From Klenkia soli (GTDB lineage: Bacteria > Actinomycetota > Actinomycetes > Mycobacteriales > Geodermatophilaceae): a DNA stretch of 64,000 bases. The position numbers were made by a program, and so were the translations under genes. Below, in pieces: positions 17,556 to 25,623 of the stretch. The notes beneath the pieces were generated by a model. That model saw only the letters and a list, made by a program, of their open reading frames with translations. It did no database searches and had not been told where the DNA came from. Within the stretch, counting starts at the first letter, position 1. Each line of letters opens with the position of its first letter. The DNA lies in contig NZ_FNIR01000005.1 of the NCBI RefSeq assembly GCF_900103975.1, positions 272,071 to 336,070 on the forward strand, given 5' to 3'.

Positions 17556-18842
17556 TCACCTCAGCTCGGTGCCCTTGGTCTCCTTGAGCGTGAGGATGAC
17601 GCCGAACGCGATCGCGGCGGCCACGGCGACGTAGACGAAGAAGAACACCGGGTGCCCCGCGTCGGAGAGCGCCGTGATCACCAACGGCGCCGTGCCGCCG
17701 AACAGCGCGACCGTGAGGTTGTACCAGGAACCGATGCCGGTGGCCCGCAGCTCGGTCGGGAACAGCTCGCTCATCACCGCCGGCGCCAGCGAGGCCATCA
17801 TCGCGTAGAGACCCAGGCCCACGCTGAACACGACGGCCAGGGAGAACAGGTTGTCCTGCACCAGGAACGACAGCGGGATGACCAGCACCGCCGTGGCCCC
17901 GGACCACACCAGCATCTGCGGCTTGCGCCCGACCCGGTCCGACAGCGCGCCGAACGGGTAGCAGAGCGCGACGAACAGCGCCGTGCCGATCGAGAGGGCG
18001 ATGAAGACGTCGTTGCCGTCGGCGCCGCGGAAGTTGATGGCGAACGGCGTCAGCGCGCTGAAGAACGTGTAGTACGACAGCGTCGACAGCAGCGTGAACG
18101 CGCACAGCTGCAGCACCGCCCGCGGGTGGTGCCGGATGGTCTGCATGAGCGGGTTCTTCGTCGCCCGCGCCTTGGCGGCGTTCTCCTCGAACTGGTCGGT
18201 CTCGACCAACGAGCGGCGCAGCCACATGCCGACGAACCCGAGCAGGCCGCCGACCGCGAAGGCGATCCGCCAGCCGTAGGCCTGCAGCTGGGCCTCGTCC
18301 AGCACGCTGGTCAGCAGCACGCCCATCAGCGAGGCGGCCAGCAGCGCGGTGCCGGTGGAGATGTAGAAGAAGGCGGAGTAGCGCCCGCGCCGCGCGGGCG
18401 GGGCGATCTCGGCCAGGTACGCCGAGGCGTTGCTGACCTCGCCGCCCAGGCTCATGCCCTGCGCGATGCGGGCCAGCAGCAGCAGGACCGGGGCCAGCCA
18501 GCCCACCGCGTCGTAGGTCGGCAGCACCGCGATGACCAGCGACCCCCCGGCCATCAGCAGGATGGTCACCAGCATGCCGGCCTTGCGGCCCTTGAGGTCG
18601 GCGAACCGGCCCAGCACGTAGCCGCCCAGCGGGCGGAAGAAGAAGGCCAGCGCATAGGTCGAGGTGGCCCCGATCAGCGCCAGCGCGGCGTTGTCGCTGG
18701 GGAAGAACTGACCGGCGAAGTACACGACGAAGGTCGCGTAGACCGTCCAGTCGAACCACTCGACCGCGTTGCCGATGCTGGCCGAGACCAGGGTCTTGAT
18801 CGGCAGCTTGTGCTGGGTCTCTGGTGCTGCGGTCGTGGTCAC
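17556..18842 (-). CDS. MFS metabolite:H+ symporter (MHS family)
   Basis: A 428-residue, 12-helix transporter. The start ASIGNAVEWFDWTVYA, the GRFADLKGRK loop and ARIAQGMSLGGE are hallmarks of the metabolite:H+ symporter branch (ProP, KgtP, ShiA). It would take up an osmolyte, dicarboxylate or aromatic acid with protons. The GTG at 18842 opens the frame. It heads an operon with an acyltransferase and a cupin gene. The substrate is not readable. Confidence 0.9.
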   Translation of the reverse strand: MTTTAAPETQHKLPIKTLVSASIGNAVEWFDWTVYATFVVYFAGQFFPSDNAALALIGATSTYALAFFFRPLGGYVLGRFADLKGRKAGMLVTILLMAGGSLVIAVLPTYDAVGWLAPVLLLLARIAQGMSLGGEVSNASAYLAEIAPPARRGRYSAFFYISTGTALLAASLMGVLLTSVLDEAQLQAYGWRIAFAVGGLLGFVGMWLRRSLVETDQFEENAAKARATKNPLMQTIRHHPRAVLQLCAFTLLSTLSYYTFFSALTPFAINFRGADGNDVFIALSIGTALFVALCYPFGALSDRVGRKPQMLVWSGATAVLVIPLSFLVQDNLFSLAVVFSVGLGLYAMMASLAPAVMSELFPTELRATGIGSWYNLTVALFGGTAPLVITALSDAGHPVFFFVYVAVAAAIAFGVILTLKETKGTELR

Positions 18843-18861
18843 GGTTCTCCCGTTCGGTGCA

Positions 18862-18903
18862 GCGCTGGGACCTGCGTCACGGTAGCGATCACGGTCCCAG
18901 CGC
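18862..18903 (-). terminator. Inverted repeat, probable terminator
   Basis: GCGCTGGGACC (18862-18872) pairs with GGTCCCAGCGC (18893-18903). It lies just after the stop of the DUF7282-like lipoprotein gene and before the MFS operon on the same strand. Confidence 0.55.
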
Positions 18904-18925
18904 GCTCACCGAGCACGCACAGGGA

Positions 18926-19471
18926 TCAGCCGAGGCGGTACTCCGCGTCGTCGTCGACCACGTCGGTGTCGTCGTCGTCCCCGTCGTCCTGGGGCTCGGG
19001 GACGGCGACGTCCCCGGCCGACCAGCTGCCGTCGCCGTCGGTGTCGGCGTACAGGGTCGCGGTGATCTCCGTGCCGTCGTCGTCGCCGGTCGCCGCCGGG
19101 ACCGGGGTGTCCAGGTCGACCACGACGTCGGTCGTGGTGCCGGCGGGCACCTCGGCCGAGCCGAGCACCTGGTCGTCGCCGGGCTGGTCGTCGTCGTCGA
19201 GGGTGACGACGACGAAGCCGGCCTCCGGCGCGGTCACCGAGGCCACCTGCACGCTGCCGCCGTCGCCGGACTGGTCCTCGAGCTGGAGCGCGGCCGCGGC
19301 GGAGATGCCGCCGCCGGCGGCGTTCGGCGACGACGACGAGGCCCCGCCGGTGGTGGACCCCGCGCTGCCCGACGTCACGGTGCCGGTGACGTCGTCGTCG
19401 GAGCCGCAGGCGGTCAGCGCGACCAGGGCGGCGGTGGCGGGGAGGGCGATCAGCAGGCGTCGTGGGGTCAT
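18926..19471 (-). CDS. DUF7282-like lipoprotein, acidic
   Basis: A 181-residue lipoprotein with lipobox LTAC (Cys about residue 22) and a Ser/Gly linker. The single domain has VASVTAPEAGFVVV, then a VLGSAEVPAGTTTDVVVDL pattern and DTDGDGSWSAGD; this order matches DUF7282 domains, known to me mostly from haloarchaeal secreted proteins. The protein is very acidic, ending in a run of Asp, and the DTDGDG stretch could bind calcium. The ATG at 19471 fits the signal peptide. It is divergent from zwf. Function unknown. Confidence 0.75.
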   Translation of the reverse strand: MTPRRLLIALPATAALVALTACGSDDDVTGTVTSGSAGSTTGGASSSSPNAAGGGISAAAALQLEDQSGDGGSVQVASVTAPEAGFVVVTLDDDDQPGDDQVLGSAEVPAGTTTDVVVDLDTPVPAATGDDDGTEITATLYADTDGDGSWSAGDVAVPEPQDDGDDDDTDVVDDDAEYRLG

Positions 19472-19601
19472 GCGCCGCCCGTTGCCCACCGCCCCCGGGT
19501 TGCACACGGCAAGCAGTGAGCGGACTCATCCGGATTCACAGGCGTACGTCCAGGTCGGCGGGGCATGCACCCGCGGGAGAACCACCGACGAGAGGAACAC
19601 C

Positions 19602-21032
19602 GTGCCCGAGAACGGGACCACGACCGACAGCGACCTGCCCCCCACCATCTTCGTGCTCTACGGGGCCACCGGTGACCTCGCCCGGCGCATGGTGCTGCCG
19701 GCCTTCTACCAGCTGGCCCAGTACGGCCTGCTGCCCCCTGAGTGGCGGCTGGTCGGCAACGGCCGCGGCGACGTGTCGCACGAGGACTTCCAGGGCCGGG
19801 TGCACGACGCGCTGGCCGAGTTCGGCCCGCACCCCGACGAGGGCCCCTGGGACGACTTCGTGAAGAACCTGCGCTTCGCCGGTGGCGGGTTCGACGAGAC
19901 CGACCCCGGCAGCCTGCTCGACGTGCTCGAGGAGACGAAGGCGGAGATGGGCGGCGACCCCCAGCACGTGCACTACCTCGCCGTCCCGCCCTCGGCGTTC
20001 GAGAAGCTCACCAAGGGGCTGCAGGAGCACGGGCTGACCGAGGGCTCGCGGGTGGTCTACGAGAAGCCCTACGGCACCAGCCCGGAGTCCTTCCGCGAGC
20101 TCGACGAGCTGGTGCTCTCGGTGCTCGACGAGGAGCAGGTCTTCCGCATCGACCACTTCCTGGGCAAGGAGGGCACCCAGGACCTCCACGTGCTGCGCTT
20201 CGCCAACGGCCTCTTCGAGCACGTCTGGGACCGCGAGCACGTGCAGCAGGTGCAGATCGACGTCCCCGAGACCCTGGACGTCGCCCAGCGCGCCGAGTTC
20301 TACGACGCCACCGGCGCCACGCTGGACATGCTGGTCACCCACCTGTTCCAGGTCGCCGCCGAGGTCGCCATGGAGCCCCCGGTCGACCTGTCCCCCGAGG
20401 CCCTGCAGGACGCCCGCGAGTCGGTGCTCGCCGCGTTCCGGCCGCTGGCGAAGGAGGACGTCGTCCTGGGCCAGTTCGACGGCTACACCGACATCGAGGG
20501 CGTGCCGTCGGACTCCACCACGGACACCTTCGTGGCCGCCCGGCTCTGGGTCGACACCGACCGGTGGCACGGCGTCCCGTTCCTGCTCCGCACCGGCAAG
20601 AAGCTGGCCGCCTCCGAGCAGCGCGTGTCGCTGCTGCTGCGCAAGCCCGACGGCCCGGTGACCCACGTGCCCGGGCACGGCAACGTGGTCTCCCTGTCGC
20701 TGTCCGGTGCCGGCTCGCTGGACCTGCAGTTCGTGGCCAAGAAGCCCGGCCCGTCGCTGGAGCTGACCCAGACCACGACCTCGCTCGACCTGGCCGACAT
20801 CGAGGGCGGCACGCCGCTGCCGCCCTACGTCTCGCTGATCCACGACGTCGTCACCGGTGACCGGTCGCTGTTCACCACGAGCGCCGGGCTGTCCAAGGCG
20901 TGGGCCGCGGTCGAGCCGCTGCTGGACGACCGGCCCGAGGTGCAGCCCTACGCGGCCGGTTCCTGGGGACCGACGGCGGCCAACGAGCTGGCCGCCCCCT
21001 GCGGCTGGCTGCTGGGCCAGACGGACGAGTGA
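19602..21032 (+). CDS. zwf: Glucose-6-phosphate dehydrogenase
   Basis: A 476-residue enzyme that oxidises glucose 6-phosphate to 6-phosphogluconolactone with NADP+ or NAD+, the first step of the pentose phosphate pathway. The coenzyme loop YGATGDLARR (about 19-28), EKPYGTS and the catalytic signature RIDHFLGKE (about 183-191) are present. The GTG at 19602 follows AGAGGA. It is not next to tal, tkt or opcA genes here and is monocistronic, so it may be a second copy besides the pentose-phosphate cluster gene usual in actinobacteria. That is inference. Confidence 0.95.
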   Translation: MPENGTTTDSDLPPTIFVLYGATGDLARRMVLPAFYQLAQYGLLPPEWRLVGNGRGDVSHEDFQGRVHDALAEFGPHPDEGPWDDFVKNLRFAGGGFDETDPGSLLDVLEETKAEMGGDPQHVHYLAVPPSAFEKLTKGLQEHGLTEGSRVVYEKPYGTSPESFRELDELVLSVLDEEQVFRIDHFLGKEGTQDLHVLRFANGLFEHVWDREHVQQVQIDVPETLDVAQRAEFYDATGATLDMLVTHLFQVAAEVAMEPPVDLSPEALQDARESVLAAFRPLAKEDVVLGQFDGYTDIEGVPSDSTTDTFVAARLWVDTDRWHGVPFLLRTGKKLAASEQRVSLLLRKPDGPVTHVPGHGNVVSLSLSGAGSLDLQFVAKKPGPSLELTQTTTSLDLADIEGGTPLPPYVSLIHDVVTGDRSLFTTSAGLSKAWAAVEPLLDDRPEVQPYAAGSWGPTAANELAAPCGWLLGQTDE

Positions 21033-21039
21033 TGCGAGG

Positions 21040-21067
21040 AAGGCCCCTCCCCGGCGGGAGGGGCCTT
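21040..21067 (+). terminator. Terminator after zwf
   Basis: AAGGCCCCTCCC and GGGAGGGGCCTT form a 12-pair stem with a four-base loop eight bases after the stop. From here to 21222 I see nothing else. Confidence 0.85.
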
Positions 21068-21222
21068 CGTCGTGCGTGGGGTCCGAGCCGGACGCTGGTC
21101 GCCTCGCGGCGAGTTGCGCATCCGGGGCTCCAGCCTCGTGAGAGCGGTATTCCCCGGCGGCAGTTATCCAGTGGAGCCCGGGGACACAGATCGCCCGGCC
21201 CGGACGGGGACCACCGTACGCC

Positions 21223-22032
21223 TCACCCGAAGCCGCGGTCGTCCTGCTTCAGCGCCGTGTCCACCGTCAGCGCGCTGGCCAGCACCAGCGAGGCCAGCGG
21301 CTCCTCGAGCCGGCGGTGCACCTGCACGGCGTAGTTGTCGGCCGTGGTGAACAGCGTCTTGGCCAGGCCCTCCCAGGTCTTGGTGATCCGCGCGATCTCC
21401 TGACCCGTGTGGTCGGTGACCGCGAAGTTCCAGGCCCGCCAGTTCTCGGCCTGGATCGCGCCGACCAGCTGCCCGCCCACCACGAGGTCGAAGCGGATCT
21501 TGCCGAACACGTTGGCCTGCACGATCTCGCCGACCGGCTCGCCGGAGGCCCGCGCCACCTGCACGCGGGACTTCACCAGCTTGGCCGGGCGGGTCAGCAC
21601 CAGGACGACCCCGGTGGCGTCGCGCACCTCGAGCTTGTGGGTCAGGAACTGGTCGATCGAGGAGACGAACCGCAGCGCCTTCTTCGCCGCCGACTGCCCC
21701 ACCTCGACGACGGCGCCCAGCTGCTGGCCGCCGCCGTCGAACACGGCGTACTCGTTCGTCAGCTCGATCAGCTTCGCCTTCTGCTGCACGACGAGGACCG
21801 CCTGCTCCAGCAGGACCGACCGGCCCTGCTGGTGCGGGGTGTACTGCTGCTGCGGGGCGTACTGGGGCTGCTGCGGCGCGTACTGGGGCTGCGCGGCGTA
21901 CTGCTGCTGCGGCGGCGGTGCCTGCTGGGGCTGCTGGAGGTGGTCGGTCCAGTTCTGCCCGTCCCACCACCGGCTGGCGGGGGTGCCGGCGGGGTCGGGG
22001 TACCAGCCCGGCGGGGGCGGCGGAGAAGACAT
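21223..22032 (-). CDS. DUF2510 plus phospholipid-scramblase-like protein
   Basis: A 269-residue protein. The N-terminus has the DUF2510 signature PPGWYPDPAG...RWWDGQNWT (residues about 6-28), followed by a Gln/Pro/Tyr-rich linker with YAPQQ repeats (about 35-70). Residues 75-265 resemble the scramblase/LURP-one (tubby-like) beta barrel, ending in a hydrophobic helix. Such proteins bind lipids at the membrane; activity is unproven in bacteria. The ATG at 22032 is seven bases from TAGGTT (22045-22040, minus strand), a leaderless arrangement. Divergent from the peptidase gene. Confidence 0.8.
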   Translation of the reverse strand: MSSPPPPPGWYPDPAGTPASRWWDGQNWTDHLQQPQQAPPPQQQYAAQPQYAPQQPQYAPQQQYTPHQQGRSVLLEQAVLVVQQKAKLIELTNEYAVFDGGGQQLGAVVEVGQSAAKKALRFVSSIDQFLTHKLEVRDATGVVLVLTRPAKLVKSRVQVARASGEPVGEIVQANVFGKIRFDLVVGGQLVGAIQAENWRAWNFAVTDHTGQEIARITKTWEGLAKTLFTTADNYAVQVHRRLEEPLASLVLASALTVDTALKQDDRGFG

Positions 22033-22039
22033 GCCGTGC

Positions 22040-22045
22040 AACCTA
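22040..22045 (-). promoter_or_regulatory. -10 box of a likely leaderless promoter
   Basis: TAGGTT on the minus strand ends seven bases before the ATG at 22032. Confidence 0.5.
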
Positions 22046-22063
22046 GTGCGCCAGACTGGGTCC

Positions 22064-23332
22064 GTGGCCCACCTGACCGACGCCGAGCTGCGCGTCCTCG
22101 ACGCCGTCGACGAGCCGTGGCTGCTGGCCCGGCTGCGCGAGCTGGTCGCCGTCCCCTCGGTGGGCGGCACCCCCGCCGAGTCCGACGCCCAGCACCTGGT
22201 GGCCGGCTGGCTGCGCGGCATGGGCGCCGACACCGACGTCTGGGACGTCGACCTGGTCGACGCGGTCACCGCACCCGACGCCCCCGGGCAGGAGGTGGTC
22301 CGCGAGGAGGCCGTGGGCGTGGTGGGCACCGTCGGCACCGGCTCGGGGGAACCCGGGCTGGTGCTCTGCGGGCACACCGACGTCGTCCCCGCCGGTGATC
22401 GGGCGCTGTGGCCGGGCGACCCTTTCGCCCCTCGCCTCGAGGGCGGCGTGCTGCACGGCCGGGGCACCTGCGACATGAAGGGCGGCCTGGTCGCCGCGCT
22501 CGCCGCGGCCCGGGCGGTGGCCGGCTCCGGCGTCCGGCTGGCCCGGCCGCTGGCGGTGCACAGCGTGGTCGGCGAGGAGGACGGCGGCCTGGGGGCCTGG
22601 GCCACCCTCCGGCGGGGGCACCGCGGGGCGGCCTGCATCATCCCCGAGCCGACCGCCGGGGCGGTGATGACCGCCAACGCCGGCGCCCTGACCTTCCGGA
22701 TCACCCTCACCGGGCTGGCCGCCCACGGCGCCATGCGCGACCAGGGGGTCAGCACGGTCGAGCTGTGGGCGGAGCTGCACGCGGCGCTGCGGTCCTTCGA
22801 GGCCTCCCGGCAGCGGGACGTCGACCGCTTCCTGGGCACCCGGTTGCCCTACGGGATCTCGATCGGCACCCTCCACGCCGGCGACTGGTCCTCCACCGTC
22901 CCCGACCGGCTGGTCGCCGAGGGCCGGTTCGGGGTGCAGGTCGACGAGCCGGTCGAGACCGCGCGGGCCGCCCTGGAGGCCGCGGTCGCCGGGTTCTGCG
23001 CCGGGCACGACTGGCTGGCCGACCACCCGGCCCGGGTCGAGTGGGTGGGCGGCAGCTTCGCCAGCGGTCGGCTGCCCGAGGGTTCAGCGATGCTGCCCGC
23101 CGTCCAGGACGCCGTCGTCGACCTGGGGCGCGCCCGCCCGGCGCAGCGGTACGTGCCGGCCGGCACCGACCTGCGGCTCTACGCCGCTGCCGGGGTGCCC
23201 ACGCTGCACTTCGGCCCCGGCGACCTGGCGCTGGCGCACGCCCCGCGCGAGCAGGTGCCGGTGGCCGACGTGGTGCACGTGGCCCGGGTGCTCGCGCTGA
23301 CCGCGCTGCGGCAGTGCACGGTGGAGGCATGA
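22064..23332 (+). CDS. M20-family metallopeptidase / deacylase
   Basis: A 422-residue enzyme of the ArgE/DapE/CPG2 family. The first metal motif LCGHTDVVPAG (about 108-118), the HGRGTCDMKGG motif with bridging Asp, and SVVGEEDGG with the catalytic Glu pair are present; the C-terminal His appears in the AHAPREQVPV segment. It would hydrolyse an N-acyl or peptide bond of a small substrate. The GTG at 22064 lies soon after a CAGACT box. Its stop overlaps the ATG of the HD-domain gene. Confidence 0.88.
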   Translation: MAHLTDAELRVLDAVDEPWLLARLRELVAVPSVGGTPAESDAQHLVAGWLRGMGADTDVWDVDLVDAVTAPDAPGQEVVREEAVGVVGTVGTGSGEPGLVLCGHTDVVPAGDRALWPGDPFAPRLEGGVLHGRGTCDMKGGLVAALAAARAVAGSGVRLARPLAVHSVVGEEDGGLGAWATLRRGHRGAACIIPEPTAGAVMTANAGALTFRITLTGLAAHGAMRDQGVSTVELWAELHAALRSFEASRQRDVDRFLGTRLPYGISIGTLHAGDWSSTVPDRLVAEGRFGVQVDEPVETARAALEAAVAGFCAGHDWLADHPARVEWVGGSFASGRLPEGSAMLPAVQDAVVDLGRARPAQRYVPAGTDLRLYAAAGVPTLHFGPGDLALAHAPREQVPVADVVHVARVLALTALRQCTVEA

Positions 23333-23949
23333 CCGTCCGGTACGAGGACTTCGCCGCCCTGACGCAGGACTCCCCCACCGCCCGCACCGAGTGGGCCGCC
23401 GTCGTGGCCGCCTGGGCCGAACCGCACCGCAGCTACCACGACCTGGCGCACCTGGCCGCCGTCCTCGGGCTGGCCGGTGAGCTGGCCGGGCACGCCGCCG
23501 ACCCGACCGCGGTGGCGCTGGCCGCCTGGTACCACGACGTCGCCTACGACCCCACCGCCTCGGACAACGAGGAGGTCAGCGCGCAGCGGGCCGAGGTCGG
23601 CCTGCGCGGGCTGGTGCCCGACGACCGGCTGGCCGAGGTGGCCCGGCTGGTGCGGCTGACCGCCGGGCACGACCCGGCCGACGACGACGCCGACGGCGCC
23701 GTGCTCTGCGACGCCGACCTCGCGGTGCTGGCCTCGCCGCCGGCGGCCTACGCGGCCTACGCCTCGGCGGTGCGGGCCGAGTACGGGCACCTGGACGACG
23801 CCACCTTCACCGCGGGTCGCACCGCCGTCCTGGAGTCGTTGCTGGCCCTGCCCGCGCTGTTCCGCACGCCGACCGCGCAGCCGTGGACCGCGCCGGCCCG
23901 GGCCAACCTCACGGCCGAGCTGGAGCTCCTCCGCGCCCGGGCTTCCTGA
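23329..23949 (+). CDS. HD-superfamily metal-dependent phosphohydrolase-like protein
   Basis: A 206-residue all-helical protein. SYHDLAHL (about 33-40) and WYHDVAYDP (about 66-74) are the metal-binding His/Asp motifs, and LCDADLAVL provides the later Asp. It resembles predicted HD phosphohydrolases of about 200 residues in many bacteria; the substrate is unknown. The ATG at 23329 overlaps the peptidase stop. Its 3' end overlaps the convergent DUF4031 gene by 41 bases. Confidence 0.85.
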   Translation: MTVRYEDFAALTQDSPTARTEWAAVVAAWAEPHRSYHDLAHLAAVLGLAGELAGHAADPTAVALAAWYHDVAYDPTASDNEEVSAQRAEVGLRGLVPDDRLAEVARLVRLTAGHDPADDDADGAVLCDADLAVLASPPAAYAAYASAVRAEYGHLDDATFTAGRTAVLESLLALPALFRTPTAQPWTAPARANLTAELELLRARAS

Positions 23950-24196
23950 GACGAAGGCCCGCGGCCAGCAGCCGAGACAGCAGCTCCCGGCAGGACACCG
24001 ACTCCGCACCCGCGGCGACCGCCACCTCGTGGAGCTCCTCGGGCACGTCGTAGTGGTCGCCCTGGAACGCCCGCCGCGGGATGCCGAGCTCGGCCTCGAC
24101 GAAGGCGTGCAGCTCGTCGTAGGAGGTGTCGCTGACCAGGTGCGACCACAGCCGTCCCCGCCAGGGCCAGACAGGGGTGTCGATCAGCAGCGCCAC
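23909..24196 (-). CDS. DUF4031 protein
   Basis: A 95-residue soluble protein beginning VALLIDTPVWPWRGRLWSHL and containing SYDELHAFVEAELGIP and FQGDHYDVP, the typical pattern of DUF4031. Function unknown. The GTG at 24196 is placed at the conserved beginning of the family. It is divergent from a glyoxalase-like gene, with 17 bases between them. Confidence 0.8.
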   Translation of the reverse strand: MALLIDTPVWPWRGRLWSHLVSDTSYDELHAFVEAELGIPRRAFQGDHYDVPEELHEVAVAAGAESVSCRELLSRLLAAGLRLRKPGRGGAPARP

Positions 24197-24213
24197 CGTG
24201 TCATCGTCGCAGC

Positions 24214-24564
24214 ATGACCGATGCCCGGGCGTGCCCGATCCTGCCGGTGACCGACCTGGACCGGGCACTGGCGCACTACGCCGCGCTGGGTTGCACGGTG
24301 AGCCGGCACGACGTCACCTACGGATTCGCCGCCCTGGCCGGCGTGGAGCTGCACCTGTCGGTGGTCGCCGACCACGACCCGCTGCGGACGGCGTCCGCCG
24401 TCTTCCTGCACGTGCCCGACGCCGACGACCTGGCCCGCCGTTGGGCCGACGTCCCCCGCACCGGCGAACCGGTGGACACCGACTACGGCATCCGCGAGGG
24501 CTGGCACATCGACCCCGACGGCAACCTGCTGCGCTTCGGGTCGCCGCTACCGTCGACCCGGTGA
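24214..24564 (+). CDS. VOC/glyoxalase-fold protein (bleomycin-resistance-like)
   Basis: A 116-residue protein with the beta-alpha-beta-beta-beta fold of the vicinal-oxygen-chelate family: PILPVTDLDRALAHYAALG at the start, a middle ELHLSV strand and WHIDPDGNLLRFG at the end. Single-domain members of this size bind small hydrophobic compounds, some giving bleomycin resistance. The gene overlaps the next one by four bases. Confidence 0.85.
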   Translation: MTDARACPILPVTDLDRALAHYAALGCTVSRHDVTYGFAALAGVELHLSVVADHDPLRTASAVFLHVPDADDLARRWADVPRTGEPVDTDYGIREGWHIDPDGNLLRFGSPLPSTR

Positions 24565-25556
24565 GCACAACGACCCGCTGGGGCATCGTCGGACCCGGTC
24601 GCATCGCCGAGAACGTCGTGCGCGACTTCGAGCACGTGGCCGGCGCGGAGGTGACCGCCGTCGGGTCCCGGTCCACCGACCGGGCACGGGCGTTCGCCGA
24701 CCGGCACGGCATCGGCACCGCGCACGGCTCCTACGCCGACCTGGTGGCCGACCCCGACGTCGACGTCCTGTACCTGGCCACCCCGCACCCGCAGCACCAC
24801 GCCGTGGCCCTGGACGCGATCGCCACCGGCAAGCACCTGCTGGTCGAGAAGTCGTTCACCGCGACCGTCGCCGGGGCGGAGGAGGTCGTGGCCGCCGCCC
24901 GCGCCGCCGGGGTGTTCGTCATGGAGGCGATGTGGACCCGCTTCCAGCCCGCCGTGGTCGAGCTGCGCCGGCTGGTCGCCGACGGCGCGATCGGCGAGGT
25001 GCGCAGCGTGCAGGCCGACCTCGGGGTGGCCCGCGAGTTCGACCCCGCCGACCGGTTGTTCGCCCACGAGCTCGGCGGCGGCGCGCTGCTGGACCTCGGC
25101 GTGTACGTGGTGAGCTTCGCCCAGCTGCTGCTCGGTGCCCCCGACACCGTGACCGCGACCGGCTCGACCTTCCCGACCGGGGTGGACGCCGAGGCCGCGC
25201 TGCTGCTCGGCTACGCCGACGGGCGGGCGGCCACCCTGCTGACCTCGCTGCGCAACGCCCTGCCCGGCCAGGCGCGGGTGTTCGGCACCGAGGGCTGGAT
25301 CGACGTCCTGCCGCGGTTCCACCACCCGGCCACGATCGTGCTGCACCGGGCCGGCGCCGAGCCGGAGGAGATCACCCGGCCGGCCACCGGCACCGGCTAC
25401 AGCCACGAGATCGCCGAGGTGCACGAGGGCGTGCTCGCCGGCCGCGGCGAGTCGGCGGTGATGCCGCTGGCCGACACCCTCGCCGTCATGCGCGTGCTGG
25501 AGGAGGCGGCGGGCCAGCTCGGCGTCGCCTTCGCCGAAGCCCCCGCAGAGGCATAG
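24561..25556 (+). CDS. Gfo/Idh/MocA family oxidoreductase
   Basis: A 331-residue NAD(P)-dependent enzyme. The Rossmann motif GIVGPGRIAEN (about 8-18), YLATPHPQHH, and the EKSFTAT segment with the conserved Lys are present. The C-terminal domain fits trans-1,2-dihydrobenzene-diol dehydrogenase or sugar dehydrogenase relatives (the motif VMEAMWTRF is typical). The substrate is unknown. The GTG at 24561 overlaps the VOC gene's stop; TACCGT eight bases upstream could also serve as an internal promoter. Confidence 0.87.
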   Translation: MSTTTRWGIVGPGRIAENVVRDFEHVAGAEVTAVGSRSTDRARAFADRHGIGTAHGSYADLVADPDVDVLYLATPHPQHHAVALDAIATGKHLLVEKSFTATVAGAEEVVAAARAAGVFVMEAMWTRFQPAVVELRRLVADGAIGEVRSVQADLGVAREFDPADRLFAHELGGGALLDLGVYVVSFAQLLLGAPDTVTATGSTFPTGVDAEAALLLGYADGRAATLLTSLRNALPGQARVFGTEGWIDVLPRFHHPATIVLHRAGAEPEEITRPATGTGYSHEIAEVHEGVLAGRGESAVMPLADTLAVMRVLEEAAGQLGVAFAEAPAEA

Positions 25557-25604
25557 GAACCTCTGCACCCCCTCTGCGACGCGCGAGAGGGTGCAGAGGT
25601 TCCT
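25555..25604. terminator. Bidirectional terminator hairpin
   Basis: AGGAACCTCTGCACCC (25555-25570) pairs with 25589-25604 over 16 perfect pairs. The left arm starts inside the TAG stop codon of the oxidoreductase gene. It lies between convergent genes and can serve both strands. Confidence 0.8.
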
Positions 25605-25623
25605 GTGCCGAGGGTGCCGGACG

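Noticed and set aside
17652..21032. A possible 1126-residue fusion ending in glucose-6-phosphate dehydrogenase
   Set aside because: The frame is open upstream only by base composition; the GTG at 19602 has a ribosome site and gives the normal length of the enzyme.
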